64,000 bases of DNA from JAAXHB01 sp965214945 (GTDB lineage Bacteria; Actinomycetota; Acidimicrobiia; Acidimicrobiales; Aldehydirespiratoraceae): the NCBI GenBank assembly GCA_965214945.1, contig OZ244029.1, positions 806,001 to 870,000 on the forward strand, written 5' to 3'. Below are positions 26,317 through 33,585 of this stretch, piece after piece. A program made the position numbers and the translations under genes. A model generated the notes under the pieces. That model did no database searches, had not been told where the DNA came from, and saw only the letters and a program-made list of their open reading frames with translations. Position 1 is the first letter of the stretch. Each line of letters starts with the position of its first letter.

Positions 26317-27506
26317 GACAGCGGGATGCCGTATCCCCTGCGGTCCGTTGGTCTAGGCCGGGGTCGAGCAGCCGCGGCTGCCCCAATGAGCGCCGATGTC
26401 GCTCGCGCGTTGGCTGCTCGCGCCGGCTTCGAGTAGCCACAGTTTCTGCCACTGACATCGAAGATGACAGAGTCCGGATCCTCCTTGCTCCCGTGTTCAC
26501 CAGTGCAGACCTGTCGGTCAACACCAAAGATCTCTCCGTATTTTTTCCAAGCAACCCGATGCGGAGGGTCAGCGCCATCGGAGTCCGAAGTCGGGATCGG
26601 TGACGAGCTAGCAACCATCCACGCATCGTCCGACGCCCGATCGCGAAGGCCCTTAACCACCTTGGCTACTTCGTTGCCATTATCGTCGAACAGCGCTCGC
26701 TTGGAACAATGGTGGGGAGCAATCAAGACATCGAAGTTGAGTTCCTTGCCGTCAGCATCAGCCAGGATCGAGCTAAGACTCTCGTGAGCAAGATCGCCTA
26801 GGAAGAGGATCCGCTGTTCACAGTTCCCGGCGGAGAGTGTTACTCGCATCGCCAGGCTCGTATCGTTACGGTCCGAGTTCTCGTCCACGTCGGGCAGACC
26901 GTGGAACCCCGCCGTGAACGAACCCTCAAGATTCTGGCCGTCGACCAGCGTTGTGCTTGACCCGATCGGCGAGCGCGCATCCTCTGGGAGGAACTTCAGC
27001 TGATCAAGCTCGAAGAGATCTTGGCGTCCAACGACCCGCAATCGGTCACCCGAGCCAGCGATGCGATCCTTAAGCAAAGTAAGGCGGCGGTCGGCCTCCT
27101 CCCTGAAGGCTGCCGCGTCTTCACAAAGGTCTGCCTTGTATTCCTCAAAGATGCGCGGGGTTATCCACAGCTCGCCGATCAGAACGTTCTCGTCCTGAAG
27201 TAGTTGCTTGAAGCCCCGGCAGTGGTCTTGGTCCGGGTGCGTGAGGACGAACGCCGCGAGATAGGGCCGACCGTCCACCTTCGGCAAGATCCCTACGAGT
27301 TGCTGGACGATCGGCACATGCGGATCATCGTCGTCATCACTAAGAGACAGGTGGTTGAGGTCGACCTGCACGATCAGCTCGGTATCACCCTTCCGGCCAG
27401 TCAAGAGCGTCAGGCTGTCGCCCGAGCCTACGTACCAGGCCACCAAGCCCGTGTCAGGCAACTCATCGCGTTGAATCACGGCGCCTCCTCGGAGCGGAAA
27501 GATCAC
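26313..27506 (-). CDS. ComEC-like metallo-beta-lactamase-fold hydrolase, partner of the E2-E1-JAB-patatin gene
   Basis: 397 residues. The first metal motif is THPDQDH (near residue 114), the ComEC/Rec2-type variant of HxHxDH. Further ligands are likely the Asp in LFLGDLAHESL and the His pair in APHHCSKRALF. No signal peptide or membrane segment is present, so it is a cytoplasmic hydrolase with an unknown phosphodiester or other substrate. The stop TGA overlaps the start of the fusion gene (ATGA). Association of such hydrolases with prokaryotic E1/E2/JAB operons is known from comparative genomics. The C-terminal ~40 residues are Ala/Arg-rich and may be non-conserved. Confidence 0.88.
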   Translation of the reverse strand: MIFPLRGGAVIQRDELPDTGLVAWYVGSGDSLTLLTGRKGDTELIVQVDLNHLSLSDDDDDPHVPIVQQLVGILPKVDGRPYLAAFVLTHPDQDHCRGFKQLLQDENVLIGELWITPRIFEEYKADLCEDAAAFREEADRRLTLLKDRIAGSGDRLRVVGRQDLFELDQLKFLPEDARSPIGSSTTLVDGQNLEGSFTAGFHGLPDVDENSDRNDTSLAMRVTLSAGNCEQRILFLGDLAHESLSSILADADGKELNFDVLIAPHHCSKRALFDDNGNEVAKVVKGLRDRASDDAWMVASSSPIPTSDSDGADPPHRVAWKKYGEIFGVDRQVCTGEHGSKEDPDSVIFDVSGRNCGYSKPARAANARATSALIGAAAAARPRPRPTDRRGYGIPLS

Positions 27507-27746
27507 AGTGCTGTACTTTCAGCGGTGTCATCTTCGCATCGTATCGACGCCTTATGACACTTGCCAGAGCTGATGCGCGCTCAGCCGCGGCTACATCCAC
27601 CGCGTCGCAAGGGACGTCTGCGCCCAGTCGGATCAGCCAGCCGATCCCGATCTCGTCGAGATCGCCGGTCCGAGCACCAAACACCACACCCTGCCTGCCC
27701 CACGCTGGTACGCCCTAACCAATATGGCCTTTAGTCATTTCGGGCC

Positions 27747-27902
27747 ATGACTGCCACGCCAGGCGCTGCTGGAAGAGACCGACCGGTATCTCGCCGAGCT
27801 TGGCTCGACGAAGTCGGCGAGCCTTCTGGAGCGTCCATAGCCAAGGCCGAGGCACTGTCGCAGCGCATCCGAGCCGGCGCTCCGGCTGCCGCCGCAAGTT
27901 GA
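27747..27902 (+). CDS. VapB-type antitoxin-like small ORF, probably degraded
   Basis: A 51-codon frame whose end, IAKAEALSQRIRAGAPAAAAS, has the Ala/Glu/Arg-rich look of antitoxins that precede PIN toxins. Its TGA overlaps the TTG that opens the PIN-like frame (TTGA), as in many toxin-antitoxin pairs. The front part does not look like a DNA-binding domain, so the gene is likely truncated. Confidence 0.4.
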   Translation: MTATPGAAGRDRPVSRRAWLDEVGEPSGASIAKAEALSQRIRAGAPAAAAS

Positions 27903-28120
27903 CTTCCCTCGTTTTGGACTCTGGTGGCATCAGCCGTCTCGCCCGACGACGCCAGGACGCAGCAGCGCTGATCTCGGTCCTTCAGCGAGACAGGCTCTGG
28001 CCCCCGCTAGTTCCTTCTGTCGTTCTCGTCGAGTCGATCACCGGCTGACAACGCGGCGACACCAACGTCAACCGCTTAGGGCTCACCGCCCGAACCTCGT
28101 TGTGCCCGGAACGTGCTTGA
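27899..28120 (+). pseudogene. VapC-like PIN toxin remnant
   Basis: TTG 27899 opens LTSLVLDSGGISRLARRR and continues to LVPSVVLVESITG, the first third of a PIN-domain toxin with the first acidic residue (LD) and the second (VES). A TGA at 28046 interrupts it. The same frame continues QRGDTNVNRLGLT, which matches the expected next PIN segment (RGDxNVNRL). The rest is unrecognisable. It is therefore a stop-interrupted, 3'-truncated remnant. Confidence 0.6.
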
Positions 28121-28168
28121 TGCAGGCCCAGTATTCCGCAGACGTCTCGACTGGATACGCCAATTAGT

Positions 28169-28504
28169 TCAGGCCGGTTGTAGACGCTTCGCCCGGCGTC
28201 CGGCCAGCGCCAGCTTGCGTCCCGCTTCAGCCAGCTCTCGTTGCTCGTTGCCCTCGATCGCCTCGATCCGATCAAGGATCCGGGTCAGGGGCCGCTCGGC
28301 TATGGTGTCGGAGGCCGCACGGAACTCAGGCGTGTCGGCCATCTCCTCCCGAGCCGCGTGGTCAGCCGAACACTCCTCTGGCGTCATGCTTCGCCTGAGT
28401 TCGAGCATGTCCTGTACGGTGCCTGTGGAACGCATATCGGCCCACAGCTCCAGCCACCGACCTTCGGCTCGCAGCTCAGCCCACCTGCTCTTGTCGCTAG
28501 TCAT
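28169..28504 (-). CDS. small Glu/Arg-rich hypothetical protein
   Basis: 111 residues from ATG 28504. Strongly helical composition: WAELRAEGRWLELWADMRS, then TILDRIEAIEGNEQRELAEAG-like charged repeats in the C-terminal half. No signal peptide, membrane segment or known family was recognised. It lies alone in a decayed stretch between toxin-antitoxin remnants and a lipoprotein gene. It could be a real orphan gene or a fragment. Confidence 0.45.
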   Translation of the reverse strand: MTSDKSRWAELRAEGRWLELWADMRSTGTVQDMLELRRSMTPEECSADHAAREEMADTPEFRAASDTIAERPLTRILDRIEAIEGNEQRELAEAGRKLALAGRRAKRLQPA

Positions 28505-29152
28505 ACTCCGCACCCTACAAGACCCCACCTACAGTCTCCTGCGTGCCGGCCCGGAGCCGTCCAGCACGAGTTCCGGCTGAGTCAAGCGATAGATCAGCTC
28601 TCAATTGAAAACCGTCGCCAAGCGAGGCAGGCACTAGGTGCGCAGCGTGACCGATGCAGATCGTCTCCTCAAGGCCTTGCGCTGTAGTCAGCCGAGAAGC
28701 GCCTCGGCCGGTCGATTCAAATCACCATCTGAGACGCTGACTGGCTAACGACCGGCACCGGTGACTTCCACACAACTGTTGACCCAGTGGCCCTAAGTAC
28801 CCTCGACAACAGACGGCCATCGATGACCTAGTGCATGAGATTGACATTCTCCAGCAGCACCCACTACAGTGACCTGCGTAAACCCCGGAGCCGTCCCTGC
28901 CTCAGGCAAACGGCCGGGGTTTCTGAATTGCTGCCGGTGACGTTTCGCTGCCGCCTGAATACGTGACACGCCGACAGGATCGCAACCACGGCGCATAGCA
29001 GCTCCAGAGTGACAGCGCTTGGGTCCTAGCCATCGTCATGGCCGCTCACCCCGAAAGTCACAATCGTGTCGTCATCGGCTGACGGTGCCGCTGATTGAAT
29101 CACACTTGGCTCGACATCGAGCACCCTCTGGGCAGTCACCGCCTGCGCTACC
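28505..29152. other. intergenic region with one strong hairpin, otherwise empty
   Basis: About 650 bp. Apart from the hairpin at 28880-28922 I see no gene, RNA or repeat. The short frames have poor composition. It may be decayed mobile or toxin-antitoxin DNA. Confidence 0.4.
28880..28922. terminator. GC-rich hairpin, terminator-like
   Basis: AAACCCCGG pairs perfectly with CCGGGGTTT over a 25-nt spacer that itself holds short complementary pieces (GCCGT/ACGGC). The A and T flanks make it terminator-like in either direction. No intact gene ends next to it, so it may be left over from a lost gene. Confidence 0.5.
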
Positions 29153-29839
29153 GTGTCTCCCACTGTGGTGCCGAACGAAGCTGTGAGCTTCTTCAGTTCC
29201 GTATGTGGTGTGCTGATCGGTCTGCTGGTCGCCTGCGTATTGGCCATCTCGGCATGCGCTGATGACAAGCTTGCGACCGTGCCAGAGGTATCGGCATTGC
29301 CAGAGGTTTCGGCATTGCCCGAAGATTCGGTCGCACCTGAAGACCTGTCCTCGCTTGAGGACTCAGCCGCACCCGACGGCACCGTGCTTGAAGATCCGGA
29401 TCCAGCGGAGAGTCCGGCTGAGTTCTATGTGCATCTGCTCCCCGCCAAAAGCGACGACTGCGCCACGACAGTCGCGGCTCAGCGGCAAGCACAGACCGAT
29501 GGCACGCTGCGCGAGGCTCTTGCTCAACTCCTGGCCGGTCCGTCAACCGAGGAACAGGCCGCCGAACTCCATAGCTGGTTCTCCTCTCAGACGGCCGGGA
29601 TGCTCAATACCGTGACGATCAGCAGCGGCTTGGCCGAGGTGGACTTCACCAACTTCTCCGATGTGATGCCCAACGCCTCCACGTCGTGCGGCAGCACAGC
29701 GCTGCTTGCCCAGCTCGACCGCACGGTGTTGCAGTTCGGTGAGATCGACCGGGTCGTCTATTCCTTCGATGGCGACCGGGTTGCCTTCTATGAATGGCTG
29801 CAGCTCGCCCCACCCGAGTCAACATCTCGCTGTCGCTGA
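29153..29839 (+). CDS. GerMN-domain lipoprotein
   Basis: 228 residues, GTG start. The hydrophobic signal (SFFSSVCGVLIGLLVACVLAISAC) ends in a lipobox-like AISAC. A low-complexity acidic linker follows, containing a tandem VSALPE repeat. The C-terminal GerMN domain shows LREALAQLLAGPSTEEQ, GLAEVDFTNF and RTVLQFGEIDRVVYSFDGD. It probably sits outside the cell membrane; GerMN proteins bind peptidoglycan-related ligands or partner proteins. The last ~12 residues (APPESTSRCR) lie where a truncated PhyH fragment begins, so the natural C-terminus may have been lost. Confidence 0.8.
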   Translation: MSPTVVPNEAVSFFSSVCGVLIGLLVACVLAISACADDKLATVPEVSALPEVSALPEDSVAPEDLSSLEDSAAPDGTVLEDPDPAESPAEFYVHLLPAKSDDCATTVAAQRQAQTDGTLREALAQLLAGPSTEEQAAELHSWFSSQTAGMLNTVTISSGLAEVDFTNFSDVMPNASTSCGSTALLAQLDRTVLQFGEIDRVVYSFDGDRVAFYEWLQLAPPESTSRCR

Positions 29840-30360
29840 TCAACGGCCCGGTGGAGGGCGACAGCTATCGGATGTACTGCGGGCCGGCGGTCTTCAATCT
29901 GCTTCGCCATTCGATCATCCTCGATGCGGTCGAGTCATTGATCGGCCCCGAGATTTCATCAAACCCGGTGCAGCAGATGCGGATGAAGCCCTCAGAGGAG
30001 TTGATGACCGACGACATGCTGAGGGCGCACTCCAATGTCGGGCCGACCACCTGGCATCAGGACATGGTAGCCTTGCTGCCCGAAGCCGACGACACCCAAA
30101 TCGTCACTGTTTGGCTGGCTCTCACCGACGCTTTCGAGAAAAACGGCTGTCTGGTGTCGATGCCGGGCTCGCATCGTCTCGGTCCACAGGTGCATTGCGT
30201 GAACGAGGTGCTGGCCTCAGAGCCGAACGTTCCGCCGTCGGTGCTCGCCGGTATGCCTCGGCGACCGCTGCCGGTGCGACGCGGGGGAGTGGTGCTGTTT
30301 CACAAGCACAACGTGCACCGCTCGCTGTCCAACCGCTCCGGTCGGCTGCGTTGTTGTCGC
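29794..30360 (+). pseudogene. phytanoyl-CoA dioxygenase (PhyH) family fragment, truncated at both ends
   Basis: From about 29828 the frame reads ISLSLINGPVEGDS, then NPVQQMRMKPS, and TTWHQDMVALLPE with the Fe(II) ligands H-x-D of PhyH enzymes. It ends at HKHNVHRSLSNRSGRLR, which holds the distal His and the 2-oxoglutarate Arg region. Roughly the first 100 residues are missing. Homology stops at about 30352, where the convergent dehydrogenase gene ends; the remaining frame is antisense to that gene. No start of its own is evident, since the only ATG lies inside the GerMN gene. It is a recombination remnant. Confidence 0.75.
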
Positions 30361-31332
30361 TCACGGCAGCGATCGAACCGCTGCCACGACGCGTGCCACG
30401 TCCGGGATAGCGGCGGCTTCGAGGTTCGCTGCGAACGGGATAGGCACGGGTTCTCCCGCGACGCGAATGATCGGGCCGTCGAGGTCAAAGAGTGCATGCT
30501 CTGCAACAATGGACGAGACCTCGGCTCCCCAACCGCAGGGTCGAGGGTTCTCTTCAACGATCACAAGCCGTGACGTCTTAGACACCGAGCTGAGCACCGC
30601 TTCCGCGTCGAGCGGGTAGAGGGTACGCAGATCAAGCACCTCACAGCTGGTGCCTTCGCCTGCGAGCTGTTCTGCGGCTTCGGCAGCGACCGGAACCATC
30701 GCAGCTAGCGCCACCAGCGTCACGTCGGTTCCTTCCCTCACTGGGCGCGCATGTCCGAACGGCACCCAGTAGTCGTTGTCTGGAACATCTTCTTTGGTGT
30801 CGAAAAGTGCCTTGTGTTCGAAGAATACGACTGGATCATCATCATCGACTGCAGTGGCCATTAGCCCGACGAGGTCGGCCGGCGAGGAGGGTGCGACGAC
30901 CTTTAGGCCGGGCGTCATCATCGCAAGATTCTCGAGTGATTGGCTGTGCTGAGCCCCGAAACCGAGGCCTGCGCCGTTGTGCACCCGAATGACGAGAGGG
31001 GATTCGAGCTGTCCGCCGGACATGTAGCGGCTCTTAGCGATCTCGTTGGCGACACCGTCCCAGCACACGGGAAGGAAGTCGGAGAACATGATTTCTGCGA
31101 TCGGGCGAAGCCCTGTCATGGCTGCGCCCATGGCGGCGCCGATGATTGCCTGTTCAGCAATAGGGGTGTCGCGGACTCGTACCGGTCCGAACTCTTCGAG
31201 GAGCCCGACCGTTGACTTGAAAGCGCCGCCTGCGGCGGCGACGTCTTCGCCGAGGAAAACGACACGGTCGTCTCGTCGCATTGCCCGTGCGATTCCCTCG
31301 CTGATCGCTTTTCGGTAGTTCATGACGGTCAT
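30361..31332 (-). CDS. 2-oxoacid (pyruvate/acetoin-type) dehydrogenase E1 subunit beta
   Basis: About 323 residues from ATG 31332, with GGAG 9 nt upstream; a TTG at 31350 overlapping the alpha stop is also possible. The transketolase-type beta subunit shows VVFLGEDVAAAGGAFKST, RVRDTPIAEQAIIGAAMGAA and VVAPSSPADLVGLM, then the C-terminal domain VLDLRTLYPLD and RLVIVEENP. It pairs with the alpha subunit just upstream to decarboxylate a 2-oxoacid with thiamine diphosphate. No E2 or E3 gene is in the window, so those must come from elsewhere. It probably handles the end product of the adjacent sugar-acid pathway. Confidence 0.92.
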   Translation of the reverse strand: MTVMNYRKAISEGIARAMRRDDRVVFLGEDVAAAGGAFKSTVGLLEEFGPVRVRDTPIAEQAIIGAAMGAAMTGLRPIAEIMFSDFLPVCWDGVANEIAKSRYMSGGQLESPLVIRVHNGAGLGFGAQHSQSLENLAMMTPGLKVVAPSSPADLVGLMATAVDDDDPVVFFEHKALFDTKEDVPDNDYWVPFGHARPVREGTDVTLVALAAMVPVAAEAAEQLAGEGTSCEVLDLRTLYPLDAEAVLSSVSKTSRLVIVEENPRPCGWGAEVSSIVAEHALFDLDGPIIRVAGEPVPIPFAANLEAAAIPDVARVVAAVRSLP

Positions 31333-31346
31333 TGGATGGTTCTCCG

Positions 31347-32315
31347 TCAACTCGCGTAGGTGTGGGTGAATAGCTCTTCGTTCGATGGTTCGGGGGCTGC
31401 GAGTGCTCGTTCGACGATCTGGTCGTAGCGGCGAACGATGCCCCTTCTGGCGTCATCGAGTTCGGTTTGAGCGACTCCTCGCTCGGCGAGGAGTCGCTCA
31501 ATGGCGTCGATCGGGTCGCGACTCAGCCATTCCGCAACTTCTTCCTCGGGCCGATAGGTGGCAGGATCGGCCCGAGAATGCCCACCGTGGCGATAAGTCT
31601 TCGCTTCGATGATCGTGGGGCCATTACCGGCGCGGGCACGCTCGACCGCATCCGAGACCGTTTCGTGGACTGCGACTACGTCGTTGCCGTCGACTACAAC
31701 CCCGGGGATGGCGTAGGCGGAGGCCCGATCCGCAGCGGCGTCAGCGACCGGAACAACGGTATGCGTGGGCGAGTACTCAGAATAGAGGTTGTTCTCACAG
31801 ATGAAGATCACTGGGAGCCCCCATGTTGCTGCGAGTCCGACGCCCTCGTGGAACGCACCGATCGGCGTAGTCCCGTCGCCGAAGAAGACTGTCGTGACTT
31901 CGTCGGTTTCTCGGAGTTGTGAAGACCAGGCGCACCCGACCGCGATAGGGATCTGGGCGCCAACGATTGCGTACGCGCCATAGAGTCCTTTGCTGGTGTC
32001 GGTGAGGTGCATTGACCCGCCCCGACCTCCACAGCAGCCGTCCGCCCGGCCGAGGATCTCGGCCATCGCTGCATAAGGGTCCATTCCCCGTGCCAGACAG
32101 TGGTGGTGGCCGCGGTAGGTGCACAATGTCTTGTCGCCGTCTCGAAGCACCGACGCCGCCCCAACAGCGACGGCCTCTTGTCCGATCGCAAGGTGCGTCG
32201 TTCCCCGCACGAGACCGCGGGTGAACAGATCCATCACGCGTGACTCGAACTCTCGGATATCGACCATGGCGGCATGCCACTGCTGGAGTTGTTCAGTTGA
32301 GACATCAACGGCCAT
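31347..32315 (-). CDS. 2-oxoacid (pyruvate/acetoin-type) dehydrogenase E1 subunit alpha
   Basis: 322 residues from ATG 32315, preceded by GAGGAG. An earlier in-frame ATG-containing extension would run through a perfect hairpin and is unlikely to be translated. The thiamine diphosphate motif is present: GDGTTPIGAFHEGVGLAATWGLPVIFICENN (split GDG...NN). TYRHGGHSRADP is the conserved loop near the active site. The leader carries a hairpin and, further up, a LacI-type operator. It is the first gene of the alpha-beta operon. Confidence 0.92.
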   Translation of the reverse strand: MAVDVSTEQLQQWHAAMVDIREFESRVMDLFTRGLVRGTTHLAIGQEAVAVGAASVLRDGDKTLCTYRGHHHCLARGMDPYAAMAEILGRADGCCGGRGGSMHLTDTSKGLYGAYAIVGAQIPIAVGCAWSSQLRETDEVTTVFFGDGTTPIGAFHEGVGLAATWGLPVIFICENNLYSEYSPTHTVVPVADAAADRASAYAIPGVVVDGNDVVAVHETVSDAVERARAGNGPTIIEAKTYRHGGHSRADPATYRPEEEVAEWLSRDPIDAIERLLAERGVAQTELDDARRGIVRRYDQIVERALAAPEPSNEELFTHTYAS

Positions 32316-32340
32316 GGGCGACTGCTCCTCGCGGCATCGG

Positions 32341-32373
32341 CCGCTGGGTGTGCCCATCGGGCACACCCAGCGG
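32341..32373. promoter_or_regulatory. perfect 15-bp hairpin in the leader of the E1 alpha-beta operon
   Basis: CCGCTGGGTGTGCCC, loop ATC, then the exact complement. It lies between the operator at 32389 and the alpha start at 32315, so it would fold in the mRNA leader. It could protect the 5' end or attenuate transcription; no T-run follows on the transcribed strand. Confidence 0.7.
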
Positions 32374-32388
32374 GTAACAACAATAGAT

Positions 32389-32412
32389 GGAAACGTTACC
32401 AGTATCGTTTGC
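32389..32412. promoter_or_regulatory. LacI-type operator (divergent E1 alpha-beta / lacI-like gene)
   Basis: GGAAACGTTACCAGTATCGTTTGC, an imperfect palindrome matching the regulon consensus GGAATCGTTnCCGGnAACGATTCC. It sits between the divergent E1 alpha gene and the LacI-family gene, so it can serve both. A second possible site, CCGTTTCAAACGG, is at 32473-32485. Confidence 0.6.
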
Positions 32413-32529
32413 TGGATGGCTGGTTCAGGCCAGAACTCAGCCTCAGCACCGCACCTGCGACCGGTTCCGCAACCGTTTCAAACGGCGTTAGAGTGCTGTG
32501 ACCTTGGCGTCGCTCGAGGGGTTCCGTTC

Positions 32530-33537
32530 ATGGCCAATCTAGTCAATCGGGCGACATCGCCGACCTTGAGTGACGTCGCGAAGGCGGCTGGCGTAGCAAT
32601 ATCGTCGGTCTCGCGGGCGCTGACTGGACATCCGGATGTGTCCGACACCATGAGAGCGAAGGTGCTCGAAGCAGCCGACAGGCTTGACTATGAACCCGAC
32701 TTCGTGGCCCAGAGCCTGCGCTCCGGATCGACGATGACTGTGGCCCTGCTGGCCCGTGACATTTCCAACCCCTTATTCGCCCAGATTGCCCGCGGCGCTG
32801 AATCCGCAAGCCGAGACGCCGGCTACTCGATCATGCTCGTCAACAGTGATGGCAGTGCCAAGATCGAGGCCGATCACGTGCGGAACCTTCGCAGGCGAAG
32901 GGTGGACGGATACTTGGTATCGCTTGTCGACGAGGCTGCGAGTGGGACGATGGAGGAACTCAACCGGACAGGGGCTGCGATCGTGCTCGTCGATCGAGAG
33001 TCACCCCAGCTTCAAGCCGCCGCCGTTTTGTCGGACCATTATCACGGTATGCGAGCGGCGGTCGAGCAGCTTGTGTCGTCGGAAGCGGCGGAACGGGTGG
33101 GCATGATCACCGGAGGGCTGAATACACGGCCAACCAGGGAACGTCTCCGCGGGCTCCGCGATGGCCTCGCCTCTGCCAGCATTGAACTCGACCGGAGCCT
33201 GATGCGCACCCACGACTGGTCCGAGGCCAGCGCGCGCAGCGCAACCGAGGAACTTCTCGCTCTCGACGATCCGCCATCAGCGGTCATTGCGGGTGGGGCA
33301 CAAAGCACCGTTGGCGTTATAAGCGTAATCGCGCGGACGTCACCGAAGCGACGTCCTGCGCTGATCGTATGCGATGACGTTCCCCTTCTCGGCCAGGTTC
33401 CGTTCCCGCTCGGAGTGGTAAGTCGCGACGCGACTCTGATCGGGCGAACAGCCGCCGAGCTTCTGCTTGAGATGCTTCAAGGCGAACCGCCAAGGTTCGT
33501 CACCCTCCCCACAACCTTCGAGCCTCGAAACGGCTGA
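32530..33537 (+). CDS. LacI-family transcriptional regulator
   Basis: 335 residues from ATG 32530. The N-terminal helix-turn-helix and hinge are typical: TLSDVAKAAGVAISSVSRAL, then VLEAADRLDYEPDFVAQSLRSG. A periplasmic-binding-protein-like sensor follows (VALLARDISNPLFAQIARGAE, DGYLVSLVDEA, VVSRDATLIGRTAAELLLEML). LacI proteins bind palindromes with a central CG. The repeated 24-bp sites before the sugar genes of this window have this form, so it is probably the local repressor. The inducer is unknown, likely the transported sugar or a pathway acid. Confidence 0.93.
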   Translation: MANLVNRATSPTLSDVAKAAGVAISSVSRALTGHPDVSDTMRAKVLEAADRLDYEPDFVAQSLRSGSTMTVALLARDISNPLFAQIARGAESASRDAGYSIMLVNSDGSAKIEADHVRNLRRRRVDGYLVSLVDEAASGTMEELNRTGAAIVLVDRESPQLQAAAVLSDHYHGMRAAVEQLVSSEAAERVGMITGGLNTRPTRERLRGLRDGLASASIELDRSLMRTHDWSEASARSATEELLALDDPPSAVIAGGAQSTVGVISVIARTSPKRRPALIVCDDVPLLGQVPFPLGVVSRDATLIGRTAAELLLEMLQGEPPRFVTLPTTFEPRNG

Positions 33538-33585
33538 CCGCGAACGCTCGACATCACCCGCTAACGTCCGACATGGCCGGGGTGG

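Noticed and set aside
20879..27506. CBASS assignment for the patatin locus
   Set aside because: No cyclic-nucleotide synthase (CD-NTase) motif was found in this stretch, so the CBASS label is not supported.
27463..27687. 74-codon minus-strand frame upstream of the MBL gene
   Set aside because: It overlaps the MBL start, has no recognisable domain, and shows no beta-grasp or Gly tail that would make it the missing ubiquitin-like protein.
32316..32366. Extended start of the E1 alpha gene
   Set aside because: It would place a perfect 15-bp hairpin inside the coding sequence; ATG 32315 has a good GAGGAG site.
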